Assembly (NCBI RefSeq): GCF_030463535.1
Contig: NC_132883.1
Coordinates: forward strand, 30,881,373-30,945,372
Length of the DNA stretch: 64,000 nucleotides
Direction of reading: 5' to 3'
From: Salminus brasiliensis
Taxonomy: Eukaryota; Chordata; Actinopteri; Characiformes; Bryconidae
Shown: positions 1 to 9,834 of the stretch, piece after piece
How positions within the stretch are numbered: position 1 is the first letter of the stretch
Layout of the letters: every line of letters begins with the position of its first letter
Made by a program: the position numbers and the translations under genes
The notes under the pieces: generated by a model
Told to the model about the DNA's origin: nothing
The model's database searches: none
Seen by the model: the letters and a program-made list of their open reading frames with translations, nothing else

Positions 1-290
1 TTCTTTTATAAAGCCCCCAACTTTGGAACAATCTCCCTGTTAATCTACAGGAATCAGACACACTCTCAGTCTTTAAATCTGGAGTAAAAACTTCTCTCTT
101 TACACCAGCTTTCAGAGAACTCTCCAGTTGTGTGTTCTGTCCTGCTCTGATTACAGTTCACCACTGTTCTGTCCTGCTCTGATTACAGGCTGTTCATTAC
201 TATTATTGTGGTTGTGTCTCTAACTATTTCTGCTACAGGTCTACAGGTCACTAAACGTAAAGCTTGTTCTAATCTTCATCTTTCTCTCAG
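1..290 (+). mobile_element. L2/CR1-like LINE, 3' end of reverse transcriptase ORF plus tail
   Basis: The frame reads NNLPVNLQESDTLSVFKSG followed by VKTSLFTPAFREL, the usual C-terminus of fish L2/CR1-clade LINE ORF2 (pattern LWNNLP...LR.SDSLS.FKS.LKT.LF). A frameshift separates it from the upstream FYKAPN segment. It is a 5'-truncated copy cut by the window edge. The tail with TGTTCTGTCCTGCTCTGATT, present twice, recurs in all the other L2 3' ends of the window. Confidence 0.75.
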
Positions 291-517
291 AGAGGACTGT
301 GTGGGAGTTGGTCAGATTTTATTGGAATAACGGAATCTTTTGTGTGATTCTTAAAATCTGTTTAGTCTTTATATAGTACATCATTACTTCAGCTAGAAAT
401 ATTCATCTGTAAGTGATCGTGTCTCATTGATGCTTTTCAGACTAACACAGTTTCAGTTTCTCACTTGTATCTCAAACCTGTATCTGAAACAGCGTTTAAT
501 GTTGTAGTGAGGATGTC
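291..517. other. unassigned single-copy stretch
   Basis: This AT-rich sequence has no counterpart elsewhere in the window and no frame I can interpret. It joins the L2 tail to the open frame at 518. Confidence 0.3.
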
Positions 518-856
518 GTGGCAGATTATAGGAATATGATATTTATGCCACACAGCCACATGGTGCTGGTTTGGGGCAGTGCATGTCATCCTGGGAGGCA
601 AACCTTCAGGAGGATCACAAGTGCTCCACTGCCAGCACCACCAGCTGATGTGGCCTCAACAAGTAAAGGCTCAGACACAGAGGTTGCCTACAAAGGGGAA
701 GATGATGCACCCTCCTGTGCCAAGTCTGACCCTGTGAGCCAGTCAGTTCCCTCTACCAGTAGGAGTGCCTCCTGTCCCCCCTCAGGAAGTCCGGCAGCCA
801 AAAGGAGAAGGCGTACTGACTCTGCAGAGGTGCTGGAGTTTCCTTGTGAAAACTAA
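518..856 (+). CDS. unrecognised 112-codon open frame, possibly a gene or transposon fragment
   Basis: The frame is open for 112 codons, with a Ser/Pro-rich, low-complexity middle and a basic patch AAKRRRR that resembles a nuclear localisation signal, then a stop after FPCEN. A second ATG lies at 537. I see no domain, no upstream promoter and no splice signals. It is single-copy in the window, unlike almost everything else, and a Tc1 transposase remnant starts about 35 bp downstream. It may be the end of an unrelated transposon ORF or a chance frame. No function is assigned. Confidence 0.2.
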   Translation: MADYRNMIFMPHSHMVLVWGSACHPGRQTFRRITSAPLPAPPADVASTSKGSDTEVAYKGEDDAPSCAKSDPVSQSVPSTSRSASCPPSGSPAAKRRRRTDSAEVLEFPCEN

Positions 857-889
857 GTCCTGCTAGTTACCTGCCCAACACCATTCTTT

Positions 890-1265
890 CAGTGAAGCTT
901 CATGCTGTGGGGGTATATTTCAGGGTCTGGGACAGGGAGACTGGGTCAGGGTTGAGGGAAAGCTGAATGGAGTTCAGATATATTCTTAATGGAAACCTGA
1001 TCCAGAGCACACAGGACCTCAGACAGGGCAAAGATTCACCTTCCAACAAGACAATGACTCAAGACAACGCAGGAATGGCTTAGAGACGACTCTGTGAATA
1101 CTACTGAGTGGCCAACCAGAGCCCTGCCTTACACCCTATCAGAAATTTCTGGAGAGACCTAAAAAAGGCTGTCCACTGATGTCCCCATCCAACCTTACGG
1201 AGAGGATCTGCAGAGAAGAAAGGCAGAAAATCCCCAAATCCAGGTGAGCAAACCTTGTGGCATCA
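890..1265 (+). mobile_element. Tc1/mariner transposase 3' remnant, a different family from the array elements
   Basis: Across two or three frames the plus strand reads FTFQQDND, then SPSNLTERICREE and RQKIPKSR. This matches the segment of Tc1 transposases from the second catalytic Asp (QDNDPKH) to the C-terminus (SNLTELERICREEWQKIPKSR). The region holding the third catalytic residue is decayed, and several stops and frameshifts are present. No terminal inverted repeat is visible. This copy occurs once and on the plus strand. Confidence 0.8.
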
Positions 1266-1276
1266 TACCCATTTTA

Positions 1277-1312
1277 GTTTTTCTTTTTTTTTTTTTCTTC
1301 TTTTTTTTTTAT
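1277..1312. repeat. T-rich homopolymer tract
   Basis: Two runs of more than ten T are separated by short C-containing breaks, directly after the Tc1 remnant. Confidence 0.8.
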
Positions 1313-1599
1313 TTGCTTTGCTTTACTTTATCGTTACGGGATAAACATGGTGCTAGTGTCTAAAGCTGTATATTTTCCTTCATAATGCCACTTTTATTTA
1401 AGGTGTATGTGTCCTGATTAAGATTAAGTATAGAAAAAATGATCCTTTATATCTGTTATTATTTACAGTTATTAATTTGAGTTACTTTTAATAAGCTGTT
1501 AAATGGTTGTAAACACTGTTTTCTTAAACTAGTTGATCATTTTCAATTTCAAGAGTCTAAAAATATTTTTATTCGGGTTTAGGAGGGACTTTTATTTTG
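1313..1599. other. AT-rich spacer
   Basis: No frame, repeat or signal is recognised. It separates the single-copy left flank from the first array unit. Confidence 0.3.
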
Positions 1600-1988
1600 A
1601 CAGGATTTCGTTCGCTATTCTGGTCAAGCGCCTTGAAACGTGATTGCGTAACGAGGCGTCACTTCCGGCGATCACGTGATCTCCGGTATGTTTGAGCGCG
1701 TGTTTGGATTCGGTTCTTCTTTAGAAGCTCGACTCGTGATTCGACACAGAGCGTCGAGCGACCGGCCCTCCTTTCTAGTCTTTACTCTCAGCTCTGTCTC
1801 CTTCCTCTGAGACAGCTGCTGTGATCCTGGAGCTCTCTGCTCCCTGTGCTGCTGTACAGTCCTCTGTCTCACGGAGGCTCGTCGTCTCCTCTCCCAAGAA
1901 GCAGCAGTGTGCAGCACAAACGAGCCCTTTAGAAACTGCTCAAGCTGTGTGACTGTGGGTGTCTTTCATTTAGAGTCTGTGACACAAA
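1600..1988 (+). promoter_or_regulatory. P1: CpG-rich promoter-like region and putative untranslated exon 1
   Basis: A CpG-dense block holds an ETS-type site (ACTTCCGGCG, 1661-1670) directly followed by a palindromic E-box (ATCACGTGAT, 1671-1680). About 240 bp downstream the sequence becomes homologous to the other two P copies and ends at a donor-like CAAA|GTAAGC, with GT at 1989. Orientation, CpG content and the donor suggest a transcription start and first exon. The upstream half differs from the TATA-type P copies near 30.2 and 55.2 kb, so this copy has a different promoter. Transcription is not shown by sequence alone. Confidence 0.45.
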
Positions 1989-2504
1989 GTAAGCTGCTGT
2001 TCATTTAGTTTGGGAATGGCTTAGTCCTGTTGCTATGCTAGCTTTCTCCTTAGCAACGTAGCTTCAGTGTTTATCTATGTATTACTGAATCTTCATGGAT
2101 TATTTCTTCACATGTTTCACTGTTCTGAGCTGTTTTAGGTTAGTATGGATGGTGTAATTCTGTGGATTTGTGCTAAATTTGTGTTCTTGGTCAACGTCCT
2201 GGTGTTTATTGAACTACTGCTCAGAGGCTATTGCTGTTCCTCTTTTTGTCCTTGTGGGGGCGCTAAAACCCCATAGTTTAAGCTGTGGAAACGGTCAGAG
2301 GCAGGTTAAAGCTGGTGTCTTGCTAGAAGCTCTGAGTGGTAATTATTAGCTTTGTTTCTCCTGCCTGTTGAGCGTATACACATCTCTCTTTGAATGAAGT
2401 CATTTAGTAGCACTACGATATAGACCTGGAACCTTTCTGAACCTCACCCCCCCCCCCCCCCCTTACTGAATCTATAGGTCCATCTAGGTCAATCTGTCCT
2501 GCTT
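1989..2504 (+). other. P1 intron-like spacer
   Basis: It is homologous to 30488-30994, 41715-42000 and 55346-55860. It contains the shared segment GTGGGGGCGCTAAAACCCC. A run of 16 C lies at 2447-2462. No coding potential is seen. Confidence 0.5.
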
Positions 2505-2757
2505 TTGGCGGCCGCGGAGGAACAAGCTCTCCAGATGCTCTGCAGGGAGGTCGTCAAGCCTGACCGACTGATCCAGCTGCTGTTGTAGAGGCAGTAAGAC
2601 GAGGCTGGAAGCTGCCTGTGACTCCTCCAACACGACCATTTTAACTGCAGCACTATCGGTGCGGTAACTCCTCAGGGTGGTGTTCTCACTGTTGGAGATT
2701 CTTCTGTAAAAATAGTATCGACCCTAAAGAGTAATGCCACGGTCTCCTGTTTTCCAG
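2505..2757 (+). pseudogene. A/B modules, unit 1 (decayed exon of unknown gene)
   Basis: This begins at a NotI site (2508-2515). The frame LQMLCREVVKPDRLIQLLL runs into a TAG, after which the conserved RQSKLH segment is removed by an internal deletion unique to this copy. Module B follows (PQGGVLTVGDSSVK), broken by frameshifts. It ends in a strong acceptor (CTCCTGTTTTCCAG, AG at 2756-2757). Strand is judged from the splice-like borders and the P promoter direction. The family is not recognised. Confidence 0.5.
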
Positions 2758-3153
2758 GTGACCGTGACTTTGGCACCATCGTTCTCCACTATTCTCCTCC
2801 TGATGCAGCGTGGCCCTGAAGTAGCACTGCTGTACACTTCTGGACACTGTTTGGAAAAAGCCAGACACCAGGATCATCGTCTCCTACCCCCTGACCACTT
2901 AGCGACGAGTGAGCGAGATGTTTCCCCAGGTCTTCTTGCTCCACTGCTGGTTGCGGGACAGGTCTGTCTGCGCTGACTTCGTAGAGAACTGGGAGAGCTT
3001 TCGGCTGCGTCCGGTCCTCTAACACAGAGATGAGCTTCACCTGAGCCGTCTGGGGTCCATCGTTCTCTCCGGTAACATCAAGCAGGTGCCAGGCCAGGAC
3101 TGACTGACCCTTCCCAGTCACACTGTCAGGTTAGTGAACTGCATAGTTGGAAG
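2758..3153 (+). pseudogene. C/S modules, unit 1
   Basis: Bordered by an acceptor-like AG and a near-consensus donor (AAG|GTAAGTG, GT at 3154). The plus-strand frames equivalent to ARVPDIARWL and SPEP are interrupted by stops. The antisense strand is open for 110 codons (2789-3121), so strand is less certain here than in other copies. I read it as a dead internal exon. Confidence 0.45.
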
Positions 3154-3365
3154 GTAAGTGATTTACATGATTTACTTGATTCCACCCATTTATTCTGTCA
3201 CTTTCCTGCTTGTATTAAAAAGTAATAGATCAGTGTCACTTATAGTGTTTCAGACAAATCCTGCAGTATTGAGACTCTCAGATGGTTTGTAATTGAAATG
3301 TCAGAAAATCTGAATTTATATTTCTGAGTACAAGCAGTTCCGTATTGAGTTTGGGCTGTTAAATA
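3154..3365 (+). other. intron-like spacer after module S
   Basis: It contains the segment TTTCAGACAAATCCTGCAGT that follows every C/S or C' copy. No other feature is seen. Confidence 0.4.
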
Positions 3366-3767
3366 TACAGTGGGGCAAAAATGTATTTCTTCAGCCACTG
3401 ATTGTGCTGATTGTGAAGTTCTCCCACCTAGAAAAATAAGAGATCTGTAATTTATTATTGATACACTTAAACTATGAGAGACAAAATGAGAAATAAATCC
3501 AGGAAACACAGTGTAGGATTTTTCAAGAATTTATTTGTAAATTATGGTGGAAAATAAGTATTTGGTCACCCACAAACAAGCAAGATTTCTGGCTCTCACA
3601 GACCTGCAGACTTCTTTAAGGAGCTCTTCTGTCCTCCACTCGTTACCTGTATTAATGGCACCTGTTTGAGGCTGTGGACCGGTGTCTTTTATACAGATAA
3701 GGTCACAGTCAGACTCCAAACCTCCAACCTGCTTAAGCCAGTACATGTCCAGGCCCATCTGAAGTGA
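3366..3767 (+). mobile_element. Tc1-b fragment: left end plus internal transposase scrap
   Basis: It starts with the fish Tc1 end TACAGTGGGGCAAAAA and runs through the typical leader (AAATAAGTATTTGGTCACCC, GTATTAATGGCACCTGTT). It then jumps by internal deletion to GTACATGTCCAGGCCCATCT, which encodes the HVQARLK stretch of such transposases. The catalytic domain and the right end are missing, so it is dead. Confidence 0.8.
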
Positions 3768-4387
3768 ACCACCTTAGTTCACTAGATCTCTGTAAAACAA
3801 AATCAAGGGTGTAGGTTTGTTTATTACATTGGTGTGGGTCATAAAATCGTTTCACACAGGACCCCCTGGAAGAGTGTTTCTGTATTCATGATGTACTTAA
3901 AACTCTAACCAAGTAGTATTAAATTTACCACTGCACCCAATTTTAGGTAGGAGGGTTTTTCTCTTTTCCTTTAAGTAATCTAAGCAGTCTTAGCCAGCAC
4001 CTTTTGAACAAGATTTACCCAGATAAAGCCCTTGAGGAGTCACCCCGAATATTGCTGTTGTAGGGGAAGGCTGGATCGTCTGTTTGTCTTTTGGAATCAT
4101 GTTTGAGTCTTCAGTCATTTTTAGACAAAACCAAAACGTGTGCCTGTGTTGTTGAGTCTGTTTGACATCGATCACACATTAGATTCATGTTTTAAACCAA
4201 TTCTGCCAGCCTTGCCTCTCCAGTGTAATGAATGCACTATTTTAATCTGAATTATAATGTGTTTTAAACATATAGATGAGGAGAGTTATCTACCTTATTT
4301 TACCACCATTCAGTAAATATATTGATGTATATACAGATGTATTAAAGCAGCAGTAGGTAGAGGGTCCGAGTTATTGTTTTTTTTCAG
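3768..4387. other. spacer with a truncated Z element
   Basis: 3768-4235 has no recognised content. 4240-4370 is the start of the Z element (compare 22010-22440), carrying an inverted segment and then cut short. Confidence 0.4.
4339..4363. other. microinversion in a Z element
   Basis: The 25 bp match the reverse complement of 22111-22135 at 24 of 25 positions. The flank on the left is in normal orientation. Confidence 0.75.
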
Positions 4388-4665
4388 TTCTGAAGTCTTC
4401 CACCAGCGTTACGTTTACTGCAGGATTACAGTGTTTCTCTACATTCCTAAGACTGACTGATCGAGTTGATTTTTTAAGTGCAGAGAAGCAAATCCCACTG
4501 CCACAGTTTTGGAGGTTCCACCAAGATCCCAATATTCCTCTGGGTCCAGAGTTTTCAGAGACAGGATCAGAAACAGACAGAGGCGGCCGCCGTCATCCCA
4601 ATGAGTGATTCTGAGTCAATTCAGGCGCTCTACTGACTCCGAGACTCTGTACCCGAGGTGACTGT
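4388..4665 (+). pseudogene. N box, unit 1
   Basis: A GC-rich module with two parts: TTACGTTTACTGCAGG to AATCCCACTGCC, then CAATATTCCTCTGGGTCC to GTACCCGAGGTGAC. A NotI site lies at 4583-4590. The frame IPLGPEFSETGSETDRGG ends at TGA. A short start MSDSESIQALY-stop overlaps that end. It may be an exon or a CpG-rich regulatory patch; no family is recognised. Confidence 0.4.
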
Positions 4666-5230
4666 AACCCAATTAATTAGACTGCTTGTCTTACAAATTT
4701 AGAATAAACAGGAAGAGACGAGACGCTGTATTCTTAGACCTTCAGGTTGCTTTAATCCGGACCCCTTTGATATTTTCATTTTCACATTTGTTTTAGACCA
4801 TTGACTTTTTGCAGCTATCCGGACTCAGGACGAAGATGTCCAAAGCATTGCCTTAAGATCATTTCAGTCTCACTGTTGTCTGAACTGAGAATTTCTCTGG
4901 ATCCAGATTTGTTTTAAATTGGAAGAGTCTAAGATTTTGTCTTGGAATATTTTGATTCTCAGGGTTGTTCTCATAGACTTTTTCAGAATTTCAGATTTAT
5001 TCAAATTAAGTTTCTAAGACAAGATTTTAGGATATTTAATTCTCAGTACTGTTCAATCTTTTGTAAAGGGATCTGAATTTATTTGTTAGAAAATGTAAAG
5101 ATTTTAAATCAAGGTTTTGGGGGGAAAAAAAAAAATTTCAGGACTGTTGAAATCAGACATTTTGAAGGTTATAAGACAAGGGAGCAGAGTTTATAATACC
5201 CAAAGAGTTCAGACTATACACGGGAAATAA
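4666..5230 (+). repeat. U block, AT-rich with degenerate internal repeats
   Basis: The pattern AAGATTTT...TTCAG(G/T)ACTGTTCAA recurs three times at roughly 100-130 bp spacing, suggesting an old tandem repeat. It lies between N and the gag scrap in all units. It could be an intron or an LTR relic; no LTR ends or polyadenylation site are identified. Confidence 0.4.
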
Positions 5231-5366
5231 ATAAAAAGAAGACCTTGTTACAAGCTCAGTTAATGTACTGCTGGACTGAGGCAGGGGACTCTGGAGCAGA
5301 CCAGCTTGAAGGTAGGAGAGAATGTGCTTGTTTTAATTGTGGGAAATTGGACTGTTTTGCGAGATT
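5231..5366 (+). mobile_element. endogenous retrovirus gag remnant (zinc-knuckle region)
   Basis: The frame reads through LLQAQLMYCWTEAGDS into CFNCGK, the start of a retroviral nucleocapsid CCHC knuckle. The rest of the knuckle is lost where the Tc1-a element begins. Only about 40 codons remain. Confidence 0.55.
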
Positions 5367-6155
5367 GCAATATTTAGTAGATCCTCCTTTTGCAGAAATA
5401 ATAGCCTCCAAACGCTTCCTATTGCTTCCAATGAGCGTCTGGATTCTGGTTGAAGGTATTTTGGACGTTCTTTACAAAACATCTCCAGTTCAGTTAGGTT
5501 TCATGGTTTCTGAGCAAGGACAGCCTGCTTTAAATCACACCCCAGATTTTCCAGATTTTTCAGGTCTGGGGACTGAGATGGCCGTTCCAGAATGTCCTTG
5601 TTCCTCTGCATGAGTGCCTTAGTAGATTTTGAGCAGTGTTTCGCGTCATTACGCTGAATAGTTGAACGATGCACAGTGACTCCATCTGCAGCAAGATGAT
5701 GATGTAGGTCTTTGGAGCTGGTCTGTGGGTTGACTGACTGTTCTAACCATCCTTCGCTTTTCTTGGCCTGCCTCTTCGGGCCGTGACTAGAACTGTGCCT
5801 GTGGTCTTCCATTTCCTCACCATGTTCCTCACAGTGGAAACTGACAGCTGAAATCTGAGAGAGCTTTTTGTATCCTTCCCCTAAACCATGATGTTGAACG
5901 ATCTTTCTTTTCAGGTCATTTATGAGTTGTTTTGAGGCTGCCATGTTTCCACTCTTCAGAGAAGAAGAGGAGAAAAACTTGCAACTGGCCACTTTAACCT
6001 CCTTCTCATAATTGGATTCGCCTGTATATGTAGGTCAAGGGTCAATGAGCTTACAAAACAAATGTAGTGTTTTAATAATTAGTGCTAAAGGTATTCAAAT
6101 CAATAAAACAACAAGGGTGCCCACATTTATGCACCTGCCTAATGTTGTTTAAATA
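5367..6155 (-). mobile_element. Tc1-a, internally deleted transposon, copy 1
   Basis: On the minus strand it encodes an N-terminal helix-turn-helix segment (SKQLINDLKRKIVQHHG), then RMV-like/NPQTSSKDL, then by deletion the SPDLKNLENLG region of the catalytic domain. The first catalytic Asp is absent. A 163-codon frame (5501-5992) stays open. The end near 6155 lacks the terminal repeat seen at 49496. Confidence 0.85.
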
Positions 6156-6516
6156 ATCTTCATCTTTTTCTCTCTCCCCTCATGTCCTGAGCTGCCTGTC
6201 TGGAGTTGCCCTTTTTTGGTTCAGTTCCTGCGTCTTAGTATCAGGCCTGTCCCTCTACTCAGCAGCCTTCACCTGCTTCATCCCTCAAGGACAACCCCTC
6301 AGGGCAGTGTTCTCATTGATGGAGATTCTACTGAAAACCACTTAAAAGTATCGAGCCCCAAGAGTAACACCACTGTCTCCTGTTTTCCAGATGCCAACTT
6401 CGCCAGGTTGCTTCCCTTGGCACTGTGGCAGCGTGATGCCTTTGGCACAATCATTCTCTACTGTTCTCCTCCCGATGCAGCGAGTTCCTGATGTTGGTGA
6501 ACTGAATAGTTGGCAG
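6156..6516 (+). pseudogene. D module, copy 1 (B/C paralogue)
   Basis: It starts with the recurrent leader CATGTCCTGAGCTGCCTGTC. A 91-codon frame (6216-6491) carries RTTPQGSVLIDGDSTENHL and ends ASS-stop before a donor-like TTGGCAG|GTAAGTAA (GT 6517). It is a variant of module B fused to a diverged C. The frame is open in this copy, but downstream continuity is not seen. Confidence 0.45.
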
Positions 6517-6599
6517 GTAAGTAATTTTATGTAGTTTTTCTATTTTAATAACCATTTATTCTGTAATTTCTCTGCTTGTATTAAAAATGAATTTGGTCA

Positions 6600-6985
6600 G
6601 TGTCTGATCTTCAGTATCTGACACCCAGTCCTGAGGTGCTTTCCTATCTCTCTTTGAAAAGTGTGTACAATGTCTGTCTCCCTCTGTTTGAGCATCAGTT
6701 TAAGACTCTTGAACCTCTTCTGGAGTCTGATCAACACTGCTGGCTGTTGGAATGGGGGGTACACCCCTCTCATCTTGGGATCATCAGCTTTCATTGACTG
6801 GTCAGTCGGGGTTTGCTGTTCTTTAAAACGCTTTGTATGAAATTTCACAAGCCTGTGTTTAAGGACTTTCCCTGTGTCTGGATAGTAGACTAGGTATGAT
6901 GGACTGTTCTTGTCTGTCCCTACAAAGACTCCCTTTCACATTTTGACTCTAGCTTCTATCTGTCATGTTTGTAAGTGTAGCATGC
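6600..6985 (-). mobile_element. Ty1/copia-like pol fragment (integrase C-terminus to linker), copy 1
   Basis: Read on the minus strand from high to low coordinate: GVFVGTDKNSPSYLVYYP, KHRLVKFHTK, QTQTDQSMKADDP, then the DWVSDTEDQTL-like linker. This is the copia integrase tail (GxFVGYD...AYLVY.P) leading to the RT linker. The block is bounded by deletion joints, and no LTR is nearby. Confidence 0.8.
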
Positions 6986-7150
6986 TGCTACATAATGGCT
7001 GCTTATAATGTTTTAAACATATAGATGAAGAGAGTTATCTACAATATTTTACCACAGTTCAGTAAATATATTAATGGACAGATGATCCTCCACCTACTGC
7101 TGCTTTTAATACTTGTGAAGGTTTCATATGAAATGAGTTCAGTAACAGAT
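6986..7150. repeat. Z element fragment
   Basis: It carries the Z motif CCTCCACCTACTGCTGCTTT in the usual orientation and is cut by the following Tc1 MITE. Confidence 0.5.
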
Positions 7151-7640
7151 ACGATTGAAACTGACAGCTGAAATCTGAGATTTTTGTATCCTTCCCCTAA
7201 ACCATGATGTTGAACAGTCTTTGTTTTCAGGTCATTTGTGAGTTGTTTTAAGGCTCCCATGTTTCCACTCTTCAGAGAAGATGCAAAGAGGAGATTTGGC
7301 CACCTTAACCTCCTTCTCATAATTGGATTCACATGTATATGTAGGTCAAGGGTCAATGAGCTTAGAAAACAAATGTAGTGTTTTAATAGTTAGTGCTAAA
7401 GGTATTCAAATCAATAAAACAAGGGTGCCCCAAAAACATTTGTGCACCTGCCTAATTTTGTTTAAATAATTATTGCACACTTTCTGTAAATCCTATAAAC
7501 TTCATTTCTCTTCTCAAATATCACTGTGTTCATCTACTTTGATGTATTCAACTGAAATTGATGATCTGAATAACCATTAATTTTATAAAGGAAAATCATC
7601 AAAATTATCAGGGGTGGCCAAACTTTTTCACACCACTGTA
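7151..7640 (-). mobile_element. Tc1 MITE, copy 1
   Basis: A short Tc1-a derivative keeping only the transposase start (GNMGALKQLTNDLKTKT) and the terminal region, ending GGTGGCC...CACACCACTGTA at 7640. The left terminal repeat is lost at the junction with Z. Confidence 0.8.
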
Positions 7641-8345
7641 TGCAGTATTTTTAAAACTGCTTTCTTTCATTTACGCAACATTTGCTAAACTCTGCAGCAT
7701 ACTATCCCAGGGGGAAGCTGAGAAGCTGGTGCACGCATTCAGAACCTCAAGGCTGGACTGCAGTGCACTGTAGGCTGGAAGTCCAGGTAAATCGCTTCAT
7801 AAGATCCAGCTTGTTCAGAATGCTGCTGCCAGGGTACGAACTAGAGCTAGGAAATCTGATCATATTAGTCCAGTTCTTTCATCCTTACACTGGTTACCTG
7901 TTAAATTCAGTACAGATTATAAAATACTTCTAACATATTAATCTCTCAATGGTCTGACCCCACATTATCTGGAGGAACTTTTTACACCTTACAACCCTCC
8001 ACGTACACTTTGCTCACAAGATGCTGGCCTATTATCAGTCCCACATATTAGAAAAACCAGTGCAGGAGGAAGAGCGTTCTTTTATAAAGCCCCCAACTGT
8101 GGAACAACCTCCCTGTTAATCTACATGAATCAGACACACTCTCAGTCTTTAAATCTGGAGTAAAAACTTCTCTCTTTACACCAGCTTTCAGAGAACTCTC
8201 CAGTTCTGTGTTCTGTCCTGCTCTGATTACAGTTCACCACTGTTCTGTCCTGCTCTGATTATAGGCTGTTTATTACTATTATTGTGGTTGTGTCTCTAAC
8301 TGTTTCTGCTACAGGTCACTAAACGTAAAGCTTGTTCTAATCTTC
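7641..8345 (+). mobile_element. L2/CR1-like LINE 3' end, copy 2
   Basis: Motifs in order: KTAFFHLRNI-like start, EKLVHAFRTSRLDC, NAAARVRTRARKSDHI, SSLHWLPVKF region, LWNNLPVNL and FKSGVKTSLFT, split over frames. This copy keeps about the last 220 residues of ORF2 and the 3' tail. The joint with the MITE is at the TA of the Tc1 end. Confidence 0.85.
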
Positions 8346-8700
8346 ATCTTTTTCTCTCTGTCCTCATGTCCTGAGCTGCCTGTCTGGAGTTGCCCTTTTT
8401 TGGTTCCGTTTCTGTGTCTTGGTACTTAATGGGGGACTTGGTACAGTAATGCTGCGGTCTCCTGTTTTGCAGGTGCCCGTGTCCCAGACATTGCCAGGTG
8501 GCTTTGTCACCATCGTTCTCCACTATTCTCCTCCTGATGCAGCTTGGCCCTGAAGAAGCACTGCCGTACGCTTCTGTATACTGTTCAGAAAAAGCCAGAC
8601 ACCAGGATCGTCGTCTTCAACCCCCCAGAACCCCCCCCCCCCTTCCGCCCACTTACCGACAAGTGTAACTGACTGACTGTACAGCAAGGTGTTTTTGTCA
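8346..8700 (+). pseudogene. F module 1, A part deleted
   Basis: The leader goes to GGGGGACTTGGTAC and then jumps directly into the end of module B. Acceptor TGTTTTGCAG is at about 8463-8472, then module C frames (ARVPDIARWL equivalent) with stops. An imperfect C run lies near 8631-8642. Confidence 0.5.
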
Positions 8701-8985
8701 GACTCAGTTCTGAAGTCTTCTACCGGCGTTACGTTTAGTACAGGATTAAAGTGTTTCTACATTCCTAACACTGACTGATCGAGTTGATTCTTTAAGTGCA
8801 GAGAAGCAAATCCCACTACCACAGTTTTGGAGGTTCCACCAAGATCCCAACATTCCTCTGGGTCCAGAGTTTTCAGAGACAGGATCAGAAACAGACAGAG
8901 GCGGCCGCCGTCATCCCAATGAGTGATTCTGAGGCAGTTCAGGCACTCTACTGACTCCGAGACTCTGTACCCAAGGTGACTGTGC
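8701..8985 (+). pseudogene. N box 2
   Basis: Both halves are present and the NotI site lies at about 8901. It follows F as in the other F copies. The minus strand is also open for 83 codons, so coding sense is uncertain. Confidence 0.4.
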
Positions 8986-9345
8986 CAAATAAGATGAAGT
9001 GAGTACAACAGTTTCAGTACTTATGAAGGAGTCAGTACCCATATCCGTCAGTACGGACACAGTTCTAACAGTGGATGTTTCAGGCTTATCACTCAACATT
9101 TTTGCAGTCCTGTGAAGGTGAAATTGGGTAATAGAACAGTAAAACACAAAATTTACTAGAATGTGACTAATTGGGAGCTTTCAGTCTAAACCTACAATGT
9201 ACAGATTCATGTTTTTCTGCTGCTAGTCCTAGTATAGGGATATTTCCTCTTAAAATAGACCCAGTAGAATATTCTTGATCTGACAGAGCAGAGAACCTGA
9301 TACGTCACATGGAGCTCTGCCCAAGGTTGAATAGAAGAATCCTCC
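8986..9345 (+). other. K linker 1
   Basis: The shared segment from GTACTTATGAAGGAGTCAGT to the CATTGTTTTATTTGTCT tract ends in a weak acceptor-like TTCAG before module J. In the sister copy at 19226 a frame SVPISISTDTILTVDVSG is open here. Confidence 0.4.
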
Positions 9346-9790
9346 ATTTTTACATTGTTTTATTTGTCTTCAGATGGTTTTGATGAACATACTGTACAGT
9401 ACTCTCTCACTGACCCTTATGTGTGTGTGTGTGTTTGTGTGTGTGTTTCTATCTGCGTTTACTCTGGAGGAACTTGGCGACCGCGGAGGTGCAAGATCTC
9501 CAGGCGCTCTGCAAGGAGGTCGTTAAGCTTGACTGCTGCTGTTGTAGAGGCAGTCCAAACTCCACCGACTGAAGACGAGGCTGGAGGCTGCCCGTGGCCT
9601 GGAAAAGCAGAGGGCGCCTCCACCACCACAGACGGTTTTCACCTTAACTAACTGGCGAGAGGTCATCAGTTCTTCGCCTTCACCTTCTCCCTCACCGAGG
9701 ACAACTCCTCAGGGCAGTGTTTCCATTGTTGGAGGTTCTACTGTAAAACCCTTTAAAGTATCGGGACCAAAGAGGAACGCCTCAATCTTT
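9346..9790 (+). pseudogene. J module 1 (A/B paralogue with GT-rich leader)
   Basis: An imperfect GT repeat (9419-9448) precedes an A paralogue. The frame VQDLQALCKEVVKL runs to the shared stop, then KTRLEAARGLEKQRAPPPP continues without break into RTTPQGSVSIVGGSTVKPF. This is the best-preserved B module in the window and the main evidence that the plus strand is the ancestral sense strand. Confidence 0.5.
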
Positions 9791-9834
9791 TTCTTTTTTA
9801 TTTATTTATTTATTTTCTTTTTTCCCCCTCCTCA

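Noticed and set aside
1672..1917. 81-codon minus-strand frame rich in Arg and Glu
   Set aside because: It lies antisense in the CpG-rich P1 block, where low stop density is expected; no homologue-like features and no promoter on that strand.
2686..3121. Antisense gene across B, C and S modules
   Set aside because: Open in several copies, but broken by stops in others (for example 12070-12075) and without promoter or start. Kept as a finding, not as a gene.
4666..5230. U block as an LTR of the ERV
   Set aside because: No TG...CA ends, primer-binding site or polyadenylation signal at the expected positions, and only one copy per gag scrap.
5245..5613. 122-codon plus-strand frame as one protein
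   Set aside because: Only the first 40 codons are gag-like; the rest is antisense of the Tc1-a transposase 3' region.
6600..6797. Helical-looking plus-strand frame (SPEVLSYLSLKSVYNVC...)
   Set aside because: It is the antisense of the copia integrase/linker fragment, which has specific motif support on the minus strand.
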